DNA of 12,641 nucleotides, taken from assembly GCA_013817465.1 (NCBI GenBank), contig JACDCP010000014.1:1-12641 (forward strand), written 5' to 3'. The first letter of the stretch is position 1. Each line of letters begins with the position of its first letter. Origin of the DNA: Gammaproteobacteria bacterium. Lineage in GTDB: Bacteria; Pseudomonadota; Gammaproteobacteria; Steroidobacterales; JACDCP01. Position numbers and translations under genes: made by a program. The notes under the pieces are model-generated. The model worked only from the letters and a program-made list of their open reading frames with translations, made no database searches and was not told the DNA's origin. Positions 5,985 through 12,641 of this stretch are shown here, piece after piece.

Positions 5985-6767
5985 TCATTTCTCGGCTTTC
6001 GCGGCATTCCAAAGCGCATCGAGCTCATCGAGAGGCATCTCGCGCATGCCGCGGCCGGCCGCTCTGACCCGTTGTTCAATGAAGGCGAAACGGCGCGCGA
6101 ACTTTGCATTGCTGGCACGCAATGCGCTTTCGGGATCGACGTCGAGATGCCGGCTCAGATTCGCAATCGCAAACAATAAATCGCCGATTTCCGCTTCGAT
6201 GTCCGCTCGCGCGCCGGCGCCGATCGCCTCGTCCAGCTCATCAAGCTCTTCGCCGAGCTTGCGGCGAACGCCTTGGAGGTCGGGCCAGTCGAAACCCGTC
6301 TCCGCAGCGCGTTCGCCGAGCTTCATGGCCCGCGCTATCGCCGGCAAGCCTTTGGGGATGCCATCGAGCACGCTCGCGGCTGTACGGGGGCGCGATTCTC
6401 GCTCACGCGCCTTGTGTTGCTCCCAAGCTGCCGACTGCTCGGCCGCCGATCCGATCTGCTCGCCGGCGAAGACGTGCGGATGCCGCCGCTGCATCTTCTC
6501 GCAGATCGCCGCGACGACATCGCGAAACGCGAATGCACCGGTCTCGCTCGCCATCTGGGCATGGAATACGACCTGAAACAACAGATCGCCGAGCTCGTCG
6601 CGCAGGTCGCTCAAATCTGCCCGCTCGATGGCGTCGGCGACCTCGAACGCTTCCTCGATCGTGTACGGCGCGATGCTGCGAAAGTCCTGCTGGAGATCCC
6701 AGGGGCAGCCCGCGGCCGGATCACGGAGCCTTCGCATGATCTCCAGTAGTTTCTCTATATCTACCAT
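5985..6767 (-). CDS. mazG: Nucleoside triphosphate pyrophosphohydrolase MazG
   Basis: Hydrolyses non-canonical or excess NTPs to NMP and pyrophosphate. The ATG at 6767 gives 260 residues, matching E. coli MazG length and its N-terminus (here MVDIEKLLEIMRRLRDP); the frame extends seven codons further to a TTG, which is less likely. The first MazG domain has CPWD at 21-24, IAPYTIEEAFEVADAI (32-47) and DELGDLLFQVVFHAQM (57-72), supplying the ExxE and ExxD metal ligands. The linker HPHVF (96-100) and the W-E-Q-H-K motif (115-119) are typical. The second domain has FDWPDLQGVRRKLGEELDEL (159-178) and EIGDLLFAIANLSRHL (193-208). All motifs are intact. No Shine-Dalgarno is seen at either start. It is on the same strand as the NUDIX gene upstream but 105 bp away. 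Confidence 0.96.
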   Translation of the reverse strand: MVDIEKLLEIMRRLRDPAAGCPWDLQQDFRSIAPYTIEEAFEVADAIERADLSDLRDELGDLLFQVVFHAQMASETGAFAFRDVVAAICEKMQRRHPHVFAGEQIGSAAEQSAAWEQHKARERESRPRTAASVLDGIPKGLPAIARAMKLGERAAETGFDWPDLQGVRRKLGEELDELDEAIGAGARADIEAEIGDLLFAIANLSRHLDVDPESALRASNAKFARRFAFIEQRVRAAGRGMREMPLDELDALWNAAKAEK

Positions 6768-6872
6768 AACTATATGAAACACAAGCAAAGTCTGTTTGGA
6801 ATAAATACAATGTTGCCCGTCACACTGCCGGAAATGCGCTGCGCACCTCGAATCGCGTGGTCCGGGGCAAGC

Positions 6873-7580
6873 TCAATCCGGCCCGGAGCGGCGTTCCATC
6901 ACAATTACACGCCGGCTAAAGTCCACCAGCATCGCGGCTGTCGCACCCCATATGCGGCGCTCGCCGTACAAAATCTCGTCAACAGTCACGTCGATGCCGC
7001 GGACGCGATGAGTGAAACGAAAGTGACGGTTGGGATCCAGCAGATGGTCGAGGGGAGCATCGAACGCGGCGCTGACCTCGGCCGGATCCAGGCGCATCTC
7101 GAATGCCGAGCCGATCAACCCCACCACGGGCACGACTGCATAGCCGGTGACCGTGACATAAGTCCTGAGATATCCGATCGGCTTCACGAGCCCGGGCGGC
7201 AGCCCGATTTCCTCTTCCGCTTCGCGCAATGCCGCGTCGAGCGGGCCGGCATCGCCGGGATCGATACGGCCACCCGGGAATGCGATCTGGCCGGCATGGC
7301 GCGTGAGCCCGGCTGCGCGCTCGGTGAGGATCACATGCAGACCCTCCGCGCGCTCGAGCAACGGCACGAGAACCGCGGCAGGCACCAGGGTTTTCGGCCA
7401 GGCCCGGCGCAGCGGCGCCGGCACGTCGTTGCCCGGCTCATGTGTGCCGGCCAGACTGCGCTCGATCAATTGCGCAGAGAGGCGTGACGTATTGAGCCCG
7501 GCGCGTGCCCGGTTACCTGGTGTACGTTCGGTGTTGGCAAGTCGCTCTGATAGCGGCCTGACACCCGGTTTATGCGCCAC
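6873..7580 (-). CDS. NUDIX hydrolase, CoA pyrophosphatase type (NudL-like)
   Basis: A 235-residue frame starting at GTG (7580), which overlaps the end of fumC by 11 bp. The CoA-pyrophosphatase (UPF0035) signature ILTERAAGLTRHAGQIAFPG is at about 84-103. The NUDIX box follows (103-126), ending ALREAEEEIGL with the metal-binding R-E-x-x-E-E-x-G intact. Family members cleave CoA, oxidised CoA or acyl-CoA into 4'-phosphopantetheine derivatives and 3',5'-ADP. The body from about residue 32 (SRLSAQLIERSLAG) aligns with typical starts, so the first ~30 residues are an unusual extension. A later start such as the TTG near residue 39 is possible. Overlap with fumC suggests translational coupling and co-transcription. 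Substrate is inferred from family only. Confidence 0.9.
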   Translation of the reverse strand: MAHKPGVRPLSERLANTERTPGNRARAGLNTSRLSAQLIERSLAGTHEPGNDVPAPLRRAWPKTLVPAAVLVPLLERAEGLHVILTERAAGLTRHAGQIAFPGGRIDPGDAGPLDAALREAEEEIGLPPGLVKPIGYLRTYVTVTGYAVVPVVGLIGSAFEMRLDPAEVSAAFDAPLDHLLDPNRHFRFTHRVRGIDVTVDEILYGERRIWGATAAMLVDFSRRVIVMERRSGPD

Positions 7581-8958
7581 CGCGTGTCAGGGCAACCGCA
7601 TCCAGACGGCGCTTCAGCTCATCCTCATCCAGATCCGTCATCTCGGCCGCGACTTCGCGGATCGGCCGCTGCTCCGCGTAGGCCTTCTTCGCTATGGCGG
7701 CGCCCTTTTCATAACCGATCACCGGGTTCAGCGCCGTAACCAGGATCGGATTGCGGTCCAGTGCCGCCGCGAGCCGCTCGTGATTCACCGTGAAGCCCGC
7801 GATGGCGTTATCGGCCAGCGCGCGCGATGCAGAGCCGAGGATCTCGATGCTCTGCAACAGGTTGTAGGCGATGAGTGGCAGCATGACGTTGAGCTGAAAG
7901 TTACCGGACTGCCCGGCCAGGGTGATCGTGGCGTCGTTACCGATTACCTGCGCAGCCACCATCGTTACCGCCTCGGGCACGACCGGATTGACTTTGCCAG
8001 GCATGATGCTCGAGCCCGGTTGCAGCGCGGGGAGCGTTATTTCGCCCAGGCCGGCAAGCGGACCGCTGTTCATCCAGCGCAGGTCGTTGGCGATTTTCAT
8101 CAGGCCGACGGCGAGTACCTTGAGTTGACCGGACAACTCGACGGCCGTGTCCTGCGTGCTCAGGCTCTCGAAGTAATCCGCCGACGGCTCGAATGCCACA
8201 CCGGTGCGCTCCGCGAGCAGCGCCGCGAAAGTGCTGCCGAATTTCTGCGGCGCGTTGATGCCGGTGCCGACGGCCGTGCCGCCTTGCGCCAGTGCGCGCA
8301 GGCGCGGCAGACAGGATTCGATGCGTTCGATGCCGAGCCGCATCTGCCGCGCCCAGCCGCCGATCTCCTGATCGAGACGCACCGGCATGGCGTCCATGAG
8401 ATGCGTGCGCCCTGTCTTGACGACGTCATCGAGCTCCGTTGCCTTGCGTTCCATGACGTCTGCCAGATGATGCAGCGCCGGCAGCAAGGTGTCGGTGACG
8501 GCGAGAGCGGCACTGACGTGAATCGCCGTCGGAATCACGTCGTTGCTGCTCTGGCTCATGTTCACGTCATCGTTCGGATGTATCCGTGCACCGAAACGAT
8601 CGCTGGCGATGCGCGCAATCACCTCGTTCGCATTCATGTTCGTGCTGGTGCCGGAACCGGTCTGGAAAACATCGATGGGGAAATGCGCATCGCAGGCGCC
8701 TGCCGCGACTTCATCAGCAGCCGCCCGAATCGCATTGGCTTTGGTTTCCTCCAGCAGCCCGAGTTGCCGGTTCGCGCCAGCGGCCGATCCCTTGATCAGG
8801 CCCAGCGCACGAATGAAGGCACGCGGCAGGCGCAATCCGCTGATCGGGAAGTTCTCGACGGCGCGCTGTGTCTGCGCGCCCCACAGCGCGTCTGCCGGTA
8901 CCGTCAGCTTGCCCATGCTGTCGCGTTCGACGCGCGTGCGGCCAGCGTCCTTCGCCAT
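7570..8958 (-). CDS. fumC: Class II fumarate hydratase (fumarase C)
   Basis: Interconverts fumarate and L-malate in the TCA cycle; iron-independent cytosolic homotetramer. The ATG at 8958, preceded by GAGAGCGAAG, gives 462 residues, the normal class II length; the open frame reaches 9054 but the extra 32 residues are not family-like and would cross the divergent purB start. Motifs: DSMGKLTVPADALWGAQTQR (13-32), the TGSGTSTNMNANEV substrate loop (100-113), NMSQSSND (133-140), catalytic His186 in TGRTHLMDA, and the superfamily signature GSSIMPGKVNP (315-325) with the catalytic serine. The C-terminal ALNPVIGYEKGAAIAKKA is typical of FumC rather than aspartase. It is divergent from purB, which makes fumarate, and overlaps the downstream NUDIX gene. 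Confidence 0.97.
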   Translation of the reverse strand: MAKDAGRTRVERDSMGKLTVPADALWGAQTQRAVENFPISGLRLPRAFIRALGLIKGSAAGANRQLGLLEETKANAIRAAADEVAAGACDAHFPIDVFQTGSGTSTNMNANEVIARIASDRFGARIHPNDDVNMSQSSNDVIPTAIHVSAALAVTDTLLPALHHLADVMERKATELDDVVKTGRTHLMDAMPVRLDQEIGGWARQMRLGIERIESCLPRLRALAQGGTAVGTGINAPQKFGSTFAALLAERTGVAFEPSADYFESLSTQDTAVELSGQLKVLAVGLMKIANDLRWMNSGPLAGLGEITLPALQPGSSIMPGKVNPVVPEAVTMVAAQVIGNDATITLAGQSGNFQLNVMLPLIAYNLLQSIEILGSASRALADNAIAGFTVNHERLAAALDRNPILVTALNPVIGYEKGAAIAKKAYAEQRPIREVAAEMTDLDEDELKRRLDAVALTRGGA

Positions 8959-8988
8959 CTTCGCTCTCTGTTGTCGGTGGTGAGGTAT

Positions 8989-8998
8989 GATGCGCATC
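8989..8998. promoter_or_regulatory. Palindrome in the fumC-purB divergent promoter region
   Basis: GATGCGCATC is a perfect 10-bp palindrome in the short gap between the two divergent genes, flanked by a looser GGTGA/TCACC pair (8979-8983 and 9002-9006). TATGAT at 8986-8991 could be a -10 box for purB, though no convincing -35 is seen. A shared operator is possible but unproven. Confidence 0.3.
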
Positions 8999-9023
8999 CT
9001 ATCACCGTTGCATGAGCCGCGGC

Positions 9024-10376
9024 ATGTCGCTGGATCCCCTGACCGCCCTGTCACCGCTCGACGGCCGATACGCGAAACGGCTGCAGCCGCTCGGCGAAAT
9101 CTTCAGCGAGCTCGGCCTGATCCGGCACCGTGTGCTCGTCGAAATTCGCTGGCTCGAGCATCTGGCGGCGGAACCCGGCATCGACGAGCTGGACAGCCTG
9201 TCCGCGCGAGATATCGCCGATGACTTCGGTCTCGAGGAAGGCCTCCGCGTCAAGCAGATCGAAGCCAGGACGAATCACGACGTCAAGGCCGTCGAGTACT
9301 TCATCAAGGAGCGCCTGGAAGCAAAAGGTGTGCCGCGGCTTCAGCGTGAGTTCGTGCACTTCGCCTGCACCTCGGAGGACATCAACAATCTCGCGTATGC
9401 GCTGATGCTGTCCCGCGCGCGGGAGCACGTGCTCGTCCCGGCGATGCGGGAACTCATTGCGGATATCGACGAGCATGCGGCTCGCTACGCCGACTTGCCT
9501 ATGTTGTCGCGCACGCATGGCCAGCCGGCCACACCGACCACGCTCGGCAAGGAGTTGGCCAACCTGGCGGCGCGGCTCGAGCGACAGCTCGGGAAATTCC
9601 AGGCCGTAACCGCGCTCGGCAAGATGAACGGTGCAGTGGGGAACTTCAATGCCCACCTCGTCGCTTACCCGGAGCTCGACTGGCCGGACGTCGCAGCACG
9701 CTTCGTACGCTCGCTGGGGCTCGAGTGGAACGCCTATACGACCCAGATCGAGCCGCACGACTGGATCGCCGAGTATTGCGACGCGCTGGCGCGCTTCAAC
9801 ACAGTGCTGATCGATTTATGTCGCGATATCTGGGGCTATGTCGCCCTGGGATATTTCCGGCAGCGTGCGGTGTGCGAGGAAATCGGCTCTTCCACGATGC
9901 CGCACAAGGTCAACCCGATCGACTTCGAGAACGCCGAGGGCAATTCAGGGCTGGCGAACGCGCTGCTCGGGCATTTCTCCGCAAAACTGCCCATCTCGCG
10001 CTGGCAGCGCGACCTCACTGATTCCACCGTGCTGCGCTCGGCCGGCGTCGCCCTTGGTCATGCGCTGCTTGCGTTCCTCGCCTGCCGCAGGGGGTTCGCC
10101 CGGCTCGAGGCCGACGAGAGTCGTCTTCGTGAGGCTCTCGAAGCGACGTGGGAAGTGCTCGCCGAGCCGATACAGACGGTCATGCGCCGTTATGGCGTAG
10201 AGCAGCCGTATGAGAAGCTCAAGGCGCTCACGCGCGGCGAGCGAATCGAGCCGGGCGCGCTGCGGGATTTCGTCGCAGCCCTCGACATCCCCCAGACCGC
10301 AAAGGCACGCCTCCTCGAATTAACGCCCGCCACCTATATCGGCAATGCGGCACGGCAAGCCCGCCGCAAGACCTGA
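9024..10376 (+). CDS. purB: Adenylosuccinate lyase
   Basis: Catalyses two fumarate-releasing steps of purine synthesis: SAICAR to AICAR and adenylosuccinate to AMP. From ATG 9024 it has 450 residues and starts MSLDPLTALSPLDGRY like E. coli PurB; an in-frame ATG at 9012 would add only four residues. Motifs: the TNHDVKAVEYF region (83-93), HFACTSEDINNLAYALML (112-129), SRTHGQPATPTTLGKE with catalytic His165, NGAVGNFNAHLVAYPE, the YTTQIEPHDWIAE segment, and the superfamily signature SSTMPHKVNPIDFEN (289-303) with the flexible-loop serine. LAEPIQTVMRRYGVEQPYEKLK near the end is diagnostic for the E. coli-type PurB subfamily. It is divergent from fumC, and the GNAT gene starts 16 bp after its stop. 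hflD, the usual upstream neighbour in E. coli, is absent here. Confidence 0.98.
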   Translation: MSLDPLTALSPLDGRYAKRLQPLGEIFSELGLIRHRVLVEIRWLEHLAAEPGIDELDSLSARDIADDFGLEEGLRVKQIEARTNHDVKAVEYFIKERLEAKGVPRLQREFVHFACTSEDINNLAYALMLSRAREHVLVPAMRELIADIDEHAARYADLPMLSRTHGQPATPTTLGKELANLAARLERQLGKFQAVTALGKMNGAVGNFNAHLVAYPELDWPDVAARFVRSLGLEWNAYTTQIEPHDWIAEYCDALARFNTVLIDLCRDIWGYVALGYFRQRAVCEEIGSSTMPHKVNPIDFENAEGNSGLANALLGHFSAKLPISRWQRDLTDSTVLRSAGVALGHALLAFLACRRGFARLEADESRLREALEATWEVLAEPIQTVMRRYGVEQPYEKLKALTRGERIEPGALRDFVAALDIPQTAKARLLELTPATYIGNAARQARRKT

Positions 10377-10392
10377 TTTCGTCCTGAGGGAC

Positions 10393-10842
10393 ATGGTCGA
10401 GCTACCCACAGGCATCACCATCCGCGAAGCGAGCTGGCGCGAAGATCGCGCGGCGCTCATGCGGGTGCGCGAGGAAGTGTTCATTCGTGAACAGGATGTG
10501 CCGGCCGAGCTGGAATGGGATGCGGCGGATGAGAATTGCTTTCATGTGCTCGCGGAGTCAGCAAAGCGTGATGCAATCGGCACCGGCCGCCTCGAGGCCG
10601 ACGGTAAGATTGGGCGCATCGCGATATTACATAAGCACCGCTCGACGGGCATCGGCACGGCCATTCTGGAGCGACTCATCATGGAGGCCCGGAGAAGGAA
10701 CATGGCGCACGTTTACCTCTACGCACAACTTCGCGCGCTGCATTTTTACGAACGCCACGGATTTCTGGCGGACGGCCCCGCGTTTCTGGAAGCCGATATC
10801 CCCCACCGGCGGATGCATAGAGCTTTGCAAACGGAGCCATGA
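10393..10842 (+). CDS. GNAT family N-acetyltransferase
   Basis: The ATG at 10393 gives 149 residues; a longer frame from 10345 would overlap the end of purB and adds residues outside the fold. The domain begins ITIREASWREDRAALMRVRE (9-28), continues VFIREQDVPAELEWDAADE (29-47), typical of the ElaA/YjcF-like predicted acyltransferases, and has the acetyl-CoA pyrophosphate loop (RSTGIG, 83-88) after the beta-strand GRIAIL. FYERHGFLADG (118-128) is the conserved C-terminal GNAT signature. It presumably transfers an acyl group from CoA to an amine; the substrate is unknown. GAGGG ends only two bases before the ATG, closer than usual. It lies 16 bp after purB and overlaps the next gene by ATGA, so the three are probably co-transcribed. 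Confidence 0.9.
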   Translation: MVELPTGITIREASWREDRAALMRVREEVFIREQDVPAELEWDAADENCFHVLAESAKRDAIGTGRLEADGKIGRIAILHKHRSTGIGTAILERLIMEARRRNMAHVYLYAQLRALHFYERHGFLADGPAFLEADIPHRRMHRALQTEP

Positions 10843-11339
10843 GCGAGTCTCGCAAGTCCAACGGCCGCCGTCGTATCCTGACGGGCGCACACGACGTGCG
10901 CGAGGCAGTCGTCGAAATAGCCGGTGCGGCGCGGCGTCAGCTTGCGATTTTTTCGCACGATCTCGAGCCCGGCATTTACGACCACGAGGATTTCATCGAG
11001 GCCGCGACGCGGCTGGTGCTGGCGACGCGTTTCGCGCGAGTTCGTGTGCTGGTCGCGGATCCGAGCCGTGCCGTCAAGGACGGCCATCAGTTCGTTGCGC
11101 TGGGCCGGCGGCTCAGCAGCTATATCGAATTTCGCAACGTGCGGCCGCAATATCGGGATCATCCGGAAGCATTCTGCGTCGCCGACGACCGCGGGGTCGT
11201 CTATCGCGCGCTGGCCTCGAGCTGGAACGGAATCGCTGCGGACAACGAGCCGCACGCGGCCGGCAAGTACCTTGATATCTTCAATCAAATCTGGCACGCC
11301 TGCGAGGTCGAGCGGGAGTTTCGCCGACTGCACGTCTGA
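10839..11339 (+). CDS. DUF7931-like conserved protein, partner of the GNAT gene
   Basis: A 166-residue soluble protein with no signal peptide or membrane segment. Visible conserved-looking blocks are LAIFSHDLEPGIYDHEDFIE, RVRVLVADPSRAVKDGHQFV, LGRRLSSYIEFRNVRPQYRD, EAFCVADDRGVVYRALAS and the C-terminal KYLDIFNQIWHACEVERE. I recognise these as the DUF7931 type found next to, or fused to, GNAT acetyltransferases in gammaproteobacteria. The alternating strand pattern with H-x-F/L ends faintly recalls phospholipase-D-like folds, but no HKD motif is present, so no enzyme activity is claimed. Its ATG overlaps the GNAT stop (ATGA), implying coupled synthesis and possibly a complex. Function unknown. 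Confidence 0.8.
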   Translation: MSESRKSNGRRRILTGAHDVREAVVEIAGAARRQLAIFSHDLEPGIYDHEDFIEAATRLVLATRFARVRVLVADPSRAVKDGHQFVALGRRLSSYIEFRNVRPQYRDHPEAFCVADDRGVVYRALASSWNGIAADNEPHAAGKYLDIFNQIWHACEVEREFRRLHV

Positions 11340-11384
11340 CAGGAAGAGCCTGTCTCATCATTCCACGCGGCCTGAGATAAGCTC

Positions 11385-11390
11385 TATACT
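11385..11390 (+). promoter_or_regulatory. -10 box of nudJ, placed for a leaderless transcript
   Basis: TATACT ends six bases before the nudJ ATG at 11397, so a transcript starting at the normal distance would begin at or next to the A of the start codon. No Shine-Dalgarno lies between them. The -35 region (TTCCAC at 11361-11366, 18-bp spacer) is weak. Confidence 0.5.
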
Positions 11391-11396
11391 CGCCCG

Positions 11397-11876
11397 ATGG
11401 TCTGGAAACCCGACGTTACTGTCGCTGCGGTCATCGAACGCAAGAGCAAATTTCTCCTCGTCGAGGAGCACGTCTCCGGCCAGCTCGTCTTCAATCAGCC
11501 TGCCGGCCACCTCGAGGACGGCGAGACGCTGCGCGAGGCCGTCATTCGAGAGACCTGGGAGGAGACTGCCTGGCATTTCGTGCCCGAGGCGCTGATCGGC
11601 ATTTACCTGTGGAAGAATCGCCCGCGGAACCGCTCGTTCCTGCGCATCGCGTACTGCGGCTCCTGCCGCGACCGTGACCCCGAGCAGCCGCTCGACGAGG
11701 GTATTCTGCGCAGCGTCTGGCTCACGCGGGCGGAGCTCGCGGCACACCGCAGCCGCCTGCGCAGCCCGATGGTTCTGCGCTGCGTCGACGATTACCTGGC
11801 CGGCGCGCGCTACCCCGAAGACTTGATCAATGATCTGGACATGGATGCGGTAGCGGCCCGCGCCGCAGTATTGTAG
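11397..11876 (+). CDS. nudJ: NUDIX phosphatase NudJ (HMP-PP / nucleotide phosphatase type)
   Basis: A 159-residue NUDIX enzyme colinear with E. coli NudJ (YmfB). It begins MVWKPDVTVAAVIERKSKFL, has the FNQPAGHLEDGETLREA segment, and a NUDIX box spanning residues 37-59 (G-H-L-E-D-G-E ... RETWEET). The last glycine of the NUDIX consensus is alanine here (E-E-T-A-W instead of E-E-T-G). The C-terminal LRSPMVLRCVDDYLAGARYP matches NudJ. Family members hydrolyse the thiamine intermediate HMP-PP and nucleoside di/triphosphates. nudJ directly before mnmA is conserved in many gammaproteobacteria. It begins 57 bp after the DUF7931-like gene and seems to have its own promoter. Confidence 0.92.
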   Translation: MVWKPDVTVAAVIERKSKFLLVEEHVSGQLVFNQPAGHLEDGETLREAVIRETWEETAWHFVPEALIGIYLWKNRPRNRSFLRIAYCGSCRDRDPEQPLDEGILRSVWLTRAELAAHRSRLRSPMVLRCVDDYLAGARYPEDLINDLDMDAVAARAAVL

Positions 11877-11954
11877 GCCGGACCACGGCGATATCCGCCG
11901 GCAAGTCCTCCATCGGATGCGGGATATGCCGGCCAGCGGACGCCTTCCCCTGTG

Positions 11955-11970
11955 CCCCTCCCCGGAGGGG
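11955..11970. terminator. GC-rich hairpin downstream of nudJ
   Basis: CCCCTC and GAGGGG form a stem with a four-base loop in the 127-bp nudJ-mnmA gap. There is no following T-run, so termination is only possible. The rest of the gap holds short GC-rich partial palindromes and the mnmA -10 box. Confidence 0.3.
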
Positions 11971-11991
11971 AGAGCGATGAGGATTGGCCGG

Positions 11992-11997
11992 TATAAT
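11992..11997 (+). promoter_or_regulatory. -10 box of mnmA, placed for a leaderless transcript
   Basis: A perfect TATAAT ends six bases before the mnmA ATG (12004), with TCAGCC between them and no ribosome site. The start of transcription should fall at the start codon. No good -35 is visible at the usual distance. Confidence 0.55.
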
Positions 11998-12003
11998 TCA
12001 GCC

Positions 12004-12641
12004 ATGGCCAGCCACTCCAAAACCCGCGTGATCGTCGGCATGTCCGGCGGCGTCGATTCCTCGGTTGCGGCGTTGCTGTTGCTTGAGCAGGGCTATGACG
12101 TGCACGGCCTCTTCATGTGCAACTGGGAAGAAGATGAGGAAGGCTATTGCACGGCCGCGCAGGATTTCCAGGATGCACGCGCCGTCTGTGCCGAGCTCGC
12201 CATCCCGCTGCACCGCACCGACTTCTCGGCCGAATATCGCGAGCGCGTATTCCGCTACTTTCTCGACGAGTACGCGGCGGGCCGTACGCCGAATCCCGAC
12301 GTGCTGTGCAATCGCGAGATCAAGTTCGGCGCTTTTCTCGCGTATGCGGGCCGGCTCGGCGGGGCGTTCATCGCAACCGGTCATTATGCCCGCCTGGACC
12401 GCGTCGAATCCCGGGTTCACCTGCTCAAGGGCCGCGATGCCGCCAAAGACCAGAGCTATTTCCTGCATGCCGTCGAACCCCGCGCGCTCGCCTGCACGGT
12501 TTTTCCGCTCGGAGATCTGCACAAGCGCGAGGTGCGGCACATGGCGCTCCGGCACGGATTCGCGAATCACGCGAAGGCCGACAGCACGGGCATCTGCTTC
12601 ATCGGCGAGCGCCCGTTCCGGCAGTTTCTCGGCCGCTACCT
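12004..12641 (+). CDS. mnmA: tRNA-specific 2-thiouridylase MnmA, N-terminal part (3' end outside window)
   Basis: The frame is open from ATG 12004 to the right edge (212 codons of a family of about 360-380). MnmA activates U34 of tRNA-Lys, -Glu and -Gln with ATP and inserts sulfur passed on through the Tus relay, making s2U34. The ATP PP-loop is VGMSGGVDSSVAALLL (11-26). FMCNWEEDEEGYCTAAQDFQ (38-57) is family-typical. Catalytic Cys102 is in TPNPDVLCNREIKFG and the second catalytic cysteine Cys198 is in STGICFIGERPFRQFL. GHYAR and KDQSYFL are intact. It follows nudJ, as in E. coli and Pseudomonas. The C-terminal beta-barrel domain lies beyond the window. Confidence 0.97.
   Translation, partial: MASHSKTRVIVGMSGGVDSSVAALLLLEQGYDVHGLFMCNWEEDEEGYCTAAQDFQDARAVCAELAIPLHRTDFSAEYRERVFRYFLDEYAAGRTPNPDVLCNREIKFGAFLAYAGRLGGAFIATGHYARLDRVESRVHLLKGRDAAKDQSYFLHAVEPRALACTVFPLGDLHKREVRHMALRHGFANHAKADSTGICFIGERPFRQFLGRY

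Noticed and set aside
7303..9015. 570-residue plus-strand open frame antisense to fumC and the NUDIX gene
   Set aside because: It is a high-GC shadow frame: arginine/alanine/histidine-rich, no recognisable domain, and fully overlapped by fumC and the CoA-pyrophosphatase gene, whose motifs are clear on the other strand.
8959..9054. Longer fumC start upstream of 8958
   Set aside because: The added 32 residues do not resemble fumarase and would overlap the divergent purB start; the ATG at 8958 has a purine-rich ribosome site and gives the normal length.

Overview
The window is a 12.6-kb piece of a G+C-rich proteobacterial chromosome. It is most likely from a gammaproteobacterium of the Xanthomonadales/Nevskiales/Steroidobacterales kind. 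That placement is inferred from the style of PurB, MazG, MnmA and NudJ and from gene order, not from a tree. Most of it is core or housekeeping sequence. There is no phage, IS transposase, CRISPR array, tRNA or rRNA. Gene starts were adjusted where a longer open frame began with a poor TTG or had a non-conserved N-terminal extension.

Layout, left to right. (1) Bases 3-1273, plus strand: the 3' part of an NfeD-type membrane protein gene overlaps a slipin (SPFH) gene by ATGA, a classic NfeD-slipin membrane pair. (2) Bases 1331-2281, minus strand: a DegV fatty-acid-binding protein gene, convergent with the slipin gene. (3) Bases 2373-2521: a non-coding 149-bp element bounded by perfect 28-bp inverted repeats and containing a 61-nt tandem repeat. 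(4) Bases 2534-5782, minus strand, read right to left: glycine-zipper 2TM outer-envelope protein, PepSY periplasmic protein, OmpR/PhoP-type response regulator, PhoQ-type sensor kinase. This looks like one envelope-stress two-component locus. A TTCAGC-N5-TTCAGC direct repeat with 11-bp period sits upstream of its first gene and is a good candidate binding site for its own regulator. The glycine-zipper gene carries a 7-bp tandem duplication that shifts its last ~20 codons out of the conserved frame. (5) Bases 5857-5972: four successive stem-loops between mazG and the glycine-zipper gene. (6) Bases 5985-8958, minus strand: MazG, a CoA-pyrophosphatase-type NUDIX hydrolase and class II fumarase (fumC). 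The fumC and NUDIX genes overlap. (7) From 9024, plus strand: purB, divergent from fumC, then a GNAT acetyltransferase and a DUF7931-like protein in an apparent operon. (8) The NUDIX hydrolase nudJ and the tRNA 2-thiouridylase mnmA follow; mnmA runs off the right edge. Each has a good -10 box six bases before its ATG and no Shine-Dalgarno, which suggests leaderless mRNAs.

The genes cover three themes: envelope sensing and membrane organisation (NfeD/slipin, glycine-zipper/PepSY/two-component system), nucleotide housecleaning (MazG and two NUDIX enzymes), and purine/fumarate metabolism with tRNA thiolation (PurB, FumC, MnmA). nudJ, mnmA, purB and phoPQ-like genes also lie close together in Escherichia coli, so this looks like a rearranged form of an old gammaproteobacterial neighbourhood. 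I see no clearly new multi-gene system. The most unusual signals are non-coding: the inverted-repeat element, the 59-bp palindrome, the four-hairpin array and the candidate response-regulator box.
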